Shown piece by piece: positions 59,104-64,000 of a DNA stretch of 64,000 nucleotides. Position 1 is the first letter of the stretch; every line of letters starts with the position of its first letter. Where the stretch lies: the NCBI RefSeq assembly GCF_030287405.1, contig NZ_JASVVV010000003.1:62001-126000 (forward strand), read 5' to 3'. A program made the translations under genes and the position numbers. The notes below the pieces were generated by a model. The model was not told the DNA's origin, did no database searches, and saw only the letters and a list, made by a program, of their open reading frames with translations. The DNA comes from Halalkalicoccus sp. NIPERK01 (lineage in GTDB: Archaea > Halobacteriota > Halobacteria > Halobacteriales > Halalkalicoccaceae).

Positions 59104-60816
59104 TCAGTCGTCCGCGGAGGCGGTCGAGACGGTGCCGTCGTCGTTCCAGCCGCGCGCCTCGTAGTACTCCGTGAGGGCGTCGTCGAACCCCTCCAACTGG
59201 TCGGCGTACGGCAGGGTGTCGTCGCTCCGGTCGAACCCGCGCTCGTTGTTGAACTCCCGCTCCATCTCGACGACGCGCGCGCCGACGTCGAGGAGGGCCT
59301 CGTAGTCGGCCGAGAAGAGCGCCTCGTACCTGTCGGGGTTCATGACTCCTCTCGAAAAGCGACAGACGATCCCGCAGTCCTCCAGCGCGCGGGCGTTCTC
59401 CTGTTCGACGATCGCCTCGGGCTTGCCCTCGAACCCGCTCTGGGGAAAGGCGGCGTCCTTCCCTACCAAGGGATACTCCCACGCGTAGAACGTCGAGTAC
59501 ATGTGGTCCGCGCCGCGGTTCGCCACCGCGTAGGCCAGCCCCTGACCGTGGAGGGTGCGTCCCTCGTGGCCCGCAAAGGAGAGGTTCTTGACCGTCCAGT
59601 TACCCACCCCAAGCTCCTCGTGGGCGCGGGAGATCCCCTCGGCGAGCGTGTCGCCGATCCCCTCCCGGCGGGCGATCTTCTCGACCGTCTCGTGGATCAG
59701 TTCGGCGTCGCCGAAGGCGTCCTCGCTGGCGAGGTAGGCGGCGACGGTGTTGCCACACGAGATGGTGTCCAGCCCGTATTCGTCGCAGAGCTCGTTCGAC
59801 TGCATCACGTCGACGATGTCGTCGACCGCGCAGTTCGAGCCGAACGCCATCACCGTCTCGAACTCGGGCCCCTCGGTTTCCAACCCACTTTCCTCGTCCC
59901 TCGTGGGGAGCTTGCAGGCGAACGCACACGCCGAGCAGGTGCCCTTCTTGAACTTCTTCTCCTCGACGCGGTCGCCGTTGATCCCCTCCGCGCCCTCGAA
60001 CTGTTGTTCGGAGAAATACCGGGTGGGCAGGCCGTTGACCTCGTTTGCCAGGTCCGTCACCGAGGTCGTCCCCTGGCGTTTCATGATGTGGTCCGTGGTC
60101 GCGGCCTCGCGGTGGACGTCGTTCTGGACGTCGGGGATCTCGATCTCGGGATGCGAGTCGCCGTCGAACGTGATCGCCTTGACGTTCTTCGATCCAAGCA
60201 CCGCCCCGAGCCCGCCACGCCCGAACGCGCGCGATTCGGTGGTCATGATCGCGGCGAATTTCACCAGATTCTCGCCGGCGGGACCGATCGCGACGGCGTT
60301 CTCCTCGGTGAGGTCGCGCTCGCGCTCGACGTACTCCGTCACCTCGGAGACGAGCGCGCCCTCCAGATCGGGGACCGGATCGAACTCGACCCGAGCGCGA
60401 GACGCCGTCTCGCTGCCCGACGAGTGTGACTCGTCGACCTCGTCCGTGACGTGGATCACCACGGGTTCGTCGCTCTTTCCCACCAACTCGATCGCGCCGT
60501 AGCCCGTCCCGGCGAGGTTCCGCGAGACGAACCCGCCGGCGTTCGAGGAGACGAGTCCATCGGTAAGGGGCGAGAGCGCGGTCGCGTTCGTCCGGCCGGT
60601 GTAGCTCATCCGGCTGGCCTGCATCGGCCCGGTGGTGAAGTAGAGCCTGTTCTCCTCCCCCAGCGGGTCGGCGTCGAACGGGACCCGCTCGAAGGCGAGT
60701 TTCGTCCCGACGCCCCGTCCACCGATGAAGCTGGACAGGACGTCGTCTATGTCCTCGGTGTCGTGGCTGCGCTCCCCGAGATCGATCGAGAGCAGCGGCC
60801 CCTCGGCGTGAAGCAT
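59104..60816 (-). CDS. aldehyde ferredoxin oxidoreductase (AOR) family tungsten/molybdenum enzyme
   Basis: A 570-residue protein, MLHAEGPLLSIDLGERSHDTEDIDDVLSSFIGGRGVGTKLAFE. AOR marks include NRLYFTTGPMQASRMSYTGRT, GAIELVGKSDEPV, RGGLGAVLGSKNVKAI, the cluster CSACAFACKLP and TISCGNTVAAYL with a further cysteine. The [4Fe-4S] ligands CxxCxxxC are present. It oxidises aldehydes to acids with ferredoxin. A tandem hairpin pair encodes the loop SHSSGSETASRAR between two beta strands. Confidence 0.92.
   Translation of the reverse strand: MLHAEGPLLSIDLGERSHDTEDIDDVLSSFIGGRGVGTKLAFERVPFDADPLGEENRLYFTTGPMQASRMSYTGRTNATALSPLTDGLVSSNAGGFVSRNLAGTGYGAIELVGKSDEPVVIHVTDEVDESHSSGSETASRARVEFDPVPDLEGALVSEVTEYVERERDLTEENAVAIGPAGENLVKFAAIMTTESRAFGRGGLGAVLGSKNVKAITFDGDSHPEIEIPDVQNDVHREAATTDHIMKRQGTTSVTDLANEVNGLPTRYFSEQQFEGAEGINGDRVEEKKFKKGTCSACAFACKLPTRDEESGLETEGPEFETVMAFGSNCAVDDIVDVMQSNELCDEYGLDTISCGNTVAAYLASEDAFGDAELIHETVEKIARREGIGDTLAEGISRAHEELGVGNWTVKNLSFAGHEGRTLHGQGLAYAVANRGADHMYSTFYAWEYPLVGKDAAFPQSGFEGKPEAIVEQENARALEDCGIVCRFSRGVMNPDRYEALFSADYEALLDVGARVVEMEREFNNERGFDRSDDTLPYADQLEGFDDALTEYYEARGWNDDGTVSTASADD
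60397..60436. repeat. tandem hairpin pair inside the AOR gene
   Basis: Hairpin 1 is GCGAGAC-GCC-GTCTCGC at 60397-60413. Hairpin 2 is CGACGAGT-GTG-ACTCGTCG at 60418-60436. The spacer is 4 nt. The encoded loop is SHSSGSETASR. Confidence 0.9.
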
Positions 60817-60859
60817 ACGCCGGGCTTCGGGGTCGTGCCCAATAAAGCTGCGCGCCCGG

Positions 60860-62293
60860 TCACTCGATCGTCGGCTCCGAGGACGTGTCCGCGAGCCAGC
60901 GTTCGAGCTTCTCGCGCGGCGGCGGCCCGGTCACGAGGCCCACGCCGACGAAGAGGACGAGGCTCGTCGCTAACCCGTAGATGATCGGGAGGTCCGAGGC
61001 GAACCCATACAGGGCCATGCTCGCGACGACGACGACCGACCCCCCGACGATCGCCGCGAGCGCCCCCTGCCAGGTCGCGCCCTTCCAGAAAAAGGCGCCC
61101 AGGATCGGGACGAAAATCGCGCCGGTCAGCAGGTTGTACGCGAGCGTCAGGGCGTTGATCACGTCGCCGATGGCGACCGCCGCCCAGATGGCGACGGCGC
61201 CCAGCACGACGATGCCGAGCCGGGAGGTGTCGGTGTAGCGCTTCTCGCTCGCGTCGGGGTCGACGAACCGGCGGTAGATGTCGTTCGTAAAGAGCGTGCT
61301 GGCGGCGAGCAGGGCCGAGTCGGCGGTCGACATCATCGCGGAGATGAACCCCGCGAGGATCAGCCCCGCGAGGCCGACCGGGACTGTCTCGATGACCATC
61401 GTCGGCAGCGCGAGGTCGGGGTTCTCGATCGCCGGGAACAGCACGAGCGCGATCATTCCCAGCACGGCGGTCGCGATCCCGTAGACCACCGCGTAGGCAC
61501 CGGTCGCGACGTTTCCGACTCGCGCCGTGCGGGGGCCGTCGGCGGTGAACACGCGCTGCCAGATGTCCTGGCCGATCATGATCCCGAGGAAGTACAGCAG
61601 GAAGTAGGTGAACACCGTCCCCCACCCGATCCCGCCGGGGCTGAAGTAGGAGGGATCGAGTTTGCTCGTGAGCCCCGAGATTCCACCCACTTCGATGAGT
61701 CCCAGAGGAAGGGCGAGCGCGAAGATCCCGACGGTCATCACCAGCCACTGGAGGAAGTCGGTGATCGTCACCGAGAGCATCCCCCCGAGGGCCGTGTAGG
61801 CGACGACGATAGCACCGGCAAGAACGGTCATCTCCGCGAGGCCGTACCCCGAGAGCGCGCTCAACACGGTGCCGATCGAGATCACCTGCGTGATGGCGAT
61901 CGTCAGCGCGTAGACGCCCGCGACGACCGCGCCGACGGTCCCCGAATAGGCGTCGAACCGGCGTTCGAGCACCTCGCCCAGCGTGTAGGCCTTGAGGTTC
62001 GCCAGTTGGGTCGAGATCAGCAGGCCGATCGCGGCGACGCCCAGCCCCAGCCAGACGACGAGCCACGCCCCCGAGACGCCGTACTGGTAGCCCAATCCGG
62101 CGCCGCCGATGGTCGACGCCCCGCCGAGGATCACCGCCGACATCACCGGGACGTACATCCACAGCGGGATGTTCCGCCCCGCGACGAGGTACTCCTCCAA
62201 CGATTCGGAGCGCCGATACCCCCAGTAGCCGACCGCGATCATCCCGATCAGATAGAGCACGACGATCCCGCCGTCGATGGGTGACGCTACCAT
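60860..62293 (-). CDS. sodium:solute symporter (SSS family)
   Basis: A 477-residue membrane protein with about 13 helices, starting MVASPIDGGIVVLYLIGMIAVGYWGYRRSESLEEYLVAGRN. It has the SSS motifs GGASTIGGAGLGYQYG, LGEVLERRFDAYSG, VAYTALGGMLSVTITDFLQW and GFISAMMSTADSALLAASTLFTNDIYRRF. It takes up a small organic solute with sodium. It is divergent from the ureohydrolase gene across 170 bp, so a guanidino compound or polyamine is possible; this is inference. Confidence 0.9.
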   Translation of the reverse strand: MVASPIDGGIVVLYLIGMIAVGYWGYRRSESLEEYLVAGRNIPLWMYVPVMSAVILGGASTIGGAGLGYQYGVSGAWLVVWLGLGVAAIGLLISTQLANLKAYTLGEVLERRFDAYSGTVGAVVAGVYALTIAITQVISIGTVLSALSGYGLAEMTVLAGAIVVAYTALGGMLSVTITDFLQWLVMTVGIFALALPLGLIEVGGISGLTSKLDPSYFSPGGIGWGTVFTYFLLYFLGIMIGQDIWQRVFTADGPRTARVGNVATGAYAVVYGIATAVLGMIALVLFPAIENPDLALPTMVIETVPVGLAGLILAGFISAMMSTADSALLAASTLFTNDIYRRFVDPDASEKRYTDTSRLGIVVLGAVAIWAAVAIGDVINALTLAYNLLTGAIFVPILGAFFWKGATWQGALAAIVGGSVVVVASMALYGFASDLPIIYGLATSLVLFVGVGLVTGPPPREKLERWLADTSSEPTIE

Positions 62294-62394
62294 GGCTCGA
62301 CTGTCCGATCGACCCGTATAGAGACGTCGATCCCGGGCGGCGGTCGGTGGCCGACGGGCGGGGTTCGATCGCGCCCCCGCCTCGATCACGGAAC

Positions 62395-62467
62395 GTATAA
62401 GCGCCCGCCCGCCTCCACTCCGGACATGACCGACCCCGACGAGACCGGGACGGAGGCCGAGCGATGA
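62395..62467 (+). promoter_or_regulatory. promoter and 13-codon leader reading frame overlapping the ureohydrolase start
   Basis: A TATA-like GTATAAG is at about 62395-62401. About 25 bp further lies ATG 62426, opening a 13-codon frame (MTDPDETGTEAER) whose TGA (62465-62467) overlaps the ATG of the main gene as ATGA. A leaderless transcript would begin at or next to this mini frame. Confidence 0.5.
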
Positions 62468-63465
62468 GCGAGGACTCGCCCGCCGCCCGATTCCGCGAGC
62501 GGGTTCCCGAATCGGACGTCGAACTCGCCTACGCCGGGCTCAACACCTTTCTCAAAGGTGACCCTCGCGACGTCGAGGACCTTTCCACTGCTGACGTCGG
62601 CGTGCTCGGCACGCCCTACGACGGCGCGGTGAGCAACCGCCCCGGGGCGCGCTACGGCCCCGAGGCGATCCGCCGGGCCAGCGCCTGGTGGGCGTACCTC
62701 TCGGGGTACAAGGGCGGGCTGACGAACATGGGCACGGGCGAACAGGTCGACTTCTCGAAACTGTCCGTTGCGGACTGCGGGGACGTCCCCGTCTTCCCGA
62801 TGGACCGCGAGACGACCGCCGAGAGCATCACCGCCCACGTCGCGACGGTCGCCCAACGGGCGTTTCCCGTGCTGCTGGGCGGGGATCACTACTGTACCTA
62901 TCCGGCGTTCGAGGGGTTCGCACAGGGGATCGACGCCGATTCGGTGGGAGTCGTCCAGATCGACGCCCACACCGACACGGTCGCAGAAAGCGCCGTGTTC
63001 GGCGAGCACTTCCACGGTTCGAGTACCCACCACATCGTCGACTCGGAGTTCGCGGAGTACGCGAACGTCAGCCAGGTGGGGATCAGGGGCTACGAGAGCC
63101 CGGAGTTCTTCGAGTTCGCCGACGACGTGGGCCTGAACCTCTACACGATGAACGAGGTGCGAGAGGAGGGGATCCGGGCGGTCACGGAGCGGGCGGTCGA
63201 GGCGGCCGCCGAGGGGGCCGACGCCGTCTACGTCACCTTCGACGTCGACGCGGTCGATCCGTCCGTGGCTCCGGGCACCGGCACGCCGGTTCCAGGTGGG
63301 CTGTCGGCCCAGCAGGCGCTGTCCGTGATGGACGTCTTGGGGGCGAGCGAGGCGGTCGGCGCGGTCGACCTGATGGAGGTCGCGCCCACCTACGACCCGA
63401 CGGAGGGGACCGAGCGATTGGCGGCGTATCTCCTCGTTCGGTTCCTGGAGCGGAAGTTCGCCTAG
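62464..63465 (+). CDS. agmatinase/arginase-family ureohydrolase
   Basis: A 333-residue binuclear manganese-type (or nickel-type) hydrolase. It has metal ligands in LLGGDHYCTYP, QIDAHTDT and FDVDAVDPSVAPGTGTPVPGGL, all intact. The N-terminal 60 residues and GARYGPEAIRRAS are typical of agmatinases and guanidino-acid hydrolases. Substrate (agmatine, guanidinobutyrate or guanidine) cannot be told from the motifs. It is preceded by a 13-codon frame and faces a sodium-solute symporter. Confidence 0.9.
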   Translation: MSEDSPAARFRERVPESDVELAYAGLNTFLKGDPRDVEDLSTADVGVLGTPYDGAVSNRPGARYGPEAIRRASAWWAYLSGYKGGLTNMGTGEQVDFSKLSVADCGDVPVFPMDRETTAESITAHVATVAQRAFPVLLGGDHYCTYPAFEGFAQGIDADSVGVVQIDAHTDTVAESAVFGEHFHGSSTHHIVDSEFAEYANVSQVGIRGYESPEFFEFADDVGLNLYTMNEVREEGIRAVTERAVEAAAEGADAVYVTFDVDAVDPSVAPGTGTPVPGGLSAQQALSVMDVLGASEAVGAVDLMEVAPTYDPTEGTERLAAYLLVRFLERKFA

Positions 63466-63692
63466 CCGTTCGATACCTCTTCGGCAACGATCGAGGCCGC
63501 TCGTTCATAGGCTTCGTCGAAGCTATCGACATCACTCAAACGGATCCAGAGACTAGAGAACTGCCGTCCGCACCCCGAATCGCGATCGCACTCGAGAACG
63601 ATTTTCCAGCCGGATGCCTCGTCTTTCAGTCCGTACAAGACTCGCTCGTCACATCGAGGACAACGTGCAGATTCGTGTGGGTAGAGGTACAT
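63462..63692 (-). CDS. small zinc-finger-like protein, 76 residues
   Basis: I choose the ATG at 63692 (MYLYPHESARCPRCDERVLYGL), giving 76 residues. A CPRC...CDRDSGC pattern could bind zinc, and the rest is an acidic helix (DSFDEAYERAASIVAEEV). It overlaps the ureohydrolase stop by 4 bp on the opposite strand. Function unknown. Confidence 0.6.
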   Translation of the reverse strand: MYLYPHESARCPRCDERVLYGLKDEASGWKIVLECDRDSGCGRQFSSLWIRLSDVDSFDEAYERAASIVAEEVSNG

Positions 63693-63783
63693 TGGCGCTC
63701 TTGGTCCCCTGTTCTCTTCTAAAACTTCGGACGAGTGTAGAGGAAAGCTAAAGGCACCGTGTCGAGGAGGGAAACGGAAGGGC

Positions 63784-64000
63784 ATGTCCTACGATGGTCC
63801 CCGGATATTTCAGGCGCCGTACGGGAACGAAGCGGCGCTAGAGAACTTCCAAAGAACCGTTGTCGACGGTGTGCCGGCGGATCAGATCGGAGAGTACACG
63901 GACCGGAGCTTCGAGACGGATCGTGTTCGGCTCTGGGGCACGAAGGAGACGGTTCGAGGGAAATGGAAGGGAATCGAACCGGGCGACTTCCTGATTTTCT
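63784..64000 (+). CDS. unknown protein, N-terminal fragment, cut by window end
   Basis: The first 72 residues, MSYDGPRIFQAPYGNEAALENFQRTVVDG..., carry WGTKETVRGKWKGIEPGDFLIF, a beta-rich segment similar to EVE/PUA-like or restriction-endonuclease-associated N-terminal domains of haloarchaea. The gene continues beyond the window. No domain can be fixed. Confidence 0.55.
   Translation, partial: MSYDGPRIFQAPYGNEAALENFQRTVVDGVPADQIGEYTDRSFETDRVRLWGTKETVRGKWKGIEPGDFLIF

Noticed and set aside
57844-60429. 861-residue plus-strand frame over VIT1, methyltransferase and AOR
   Set aside because: Crosses three well-supported genes in other frames or on the other strand.
1-64000. CRISPR array, rRNA genes, replication origin or complete insertion sequence
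   Set aside because: No regularly spaced repeats, no rRNA core sequences, no Orc1/Cdc6 gene with origin boxes and no transposase were seen.

Overview
The window looks like chromosome of a halophilic archaeon (Halobacteria class). Signs are strong G+C bias, very acidic proteins, archaeal information-processing genes (aIF2-gamma, Rpo7/RpoE1, Spt4/RpoE2, GTP-dependent dephospho-CoA kinase), Tat/lipobox secreted proteins, short or absent leaders, and ATGA/TGATG gene overlaps. I do not assign a genus.

Layout. 1-5.4 kb: truncated class III aminotransferase, a B12-dependent ribonucleotide reductase (nrdJ), then a rearranged stretch holding a 243-bp repeated promoter segment, a nrdJ fragment and a tiny membrane gene between 21-bp direct repeats. 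5.4-9.5 kb: trpDFEG operon (minus strand). 9.6-11.6 kb: tRNA-Val(GAC), an A+T-rich foreign P-loop ATPase, a dead copy of the 5' end of the next gene, and a vapB with truncated vapC. 11.6-16.1 kb: LarA-like protein, half-size lycopene cyclase domain, CBS-HPF fusion, azlCD. 16.1-19.8 kb: vapBC and the conserved eif2g-PIN-rpoE1-spt4-dephospho-CoA kinase operon. 20-24 kb: secreted thiol-redox and copper-assembly set (DsbA-like, SCO1-like, TlpA-like, CcdA) beside a His-rich membrane protein. 23.9-31.3 kb: Cas4-like DUF5787 protein, iron/heme-type ABC importer behind a DtxR-like palindrome, protoglobin, HxlR regulator and others. 31-38.9 kb: PhnP-like hydrolase with AAA ATPase, FilR1-type regulator, thiolase, small membrane proteins, MOSC protein, EamA transporter. 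39-45 kb: two glycosyltransferases, two alkaline-phosphatase-superfamily enzymes and a flippase-like membrane protein, probably for surface glycans or glycolipids. 45-49.5 kb: DedA-like protein, a lower-G+C patch with a short EamA protein and a Bat-like regulator, and an arylsulfotransferase. 49.6-59 kb: CNNM/CBS protein, UspA, dehalogenase, SDR, a thiolase whose two catalytic cysteines are both serine, DoxX and VIT1-type membrane proteins, methyltransferase. 59-64 kb: aldehyde ferredoxin oxidoreductase, sodium-solute symporter, agmatinase-family ureohydrolase, two partial or unknown genes.

Most interesting signal. At least six times in five protein genes (nrdJ twice, trpE, trpG, SDR, AOR) there is a tandem pair of short hairpins, mostly perfect arms with 3-nt loops, 4-10 nt apart, kept in frame and encoding Ser/Arg/Asp/Glu-rich loops. 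A duplicated nrdJ fragment in the same window lacks exactly 54 nt (18 codons) at the hairpin position, so it serves as an internal empty-site control. This resembles in principle the palindromic elements that invade Rickettsia proteins and may be an undescribed haloarchaeal counterpart.
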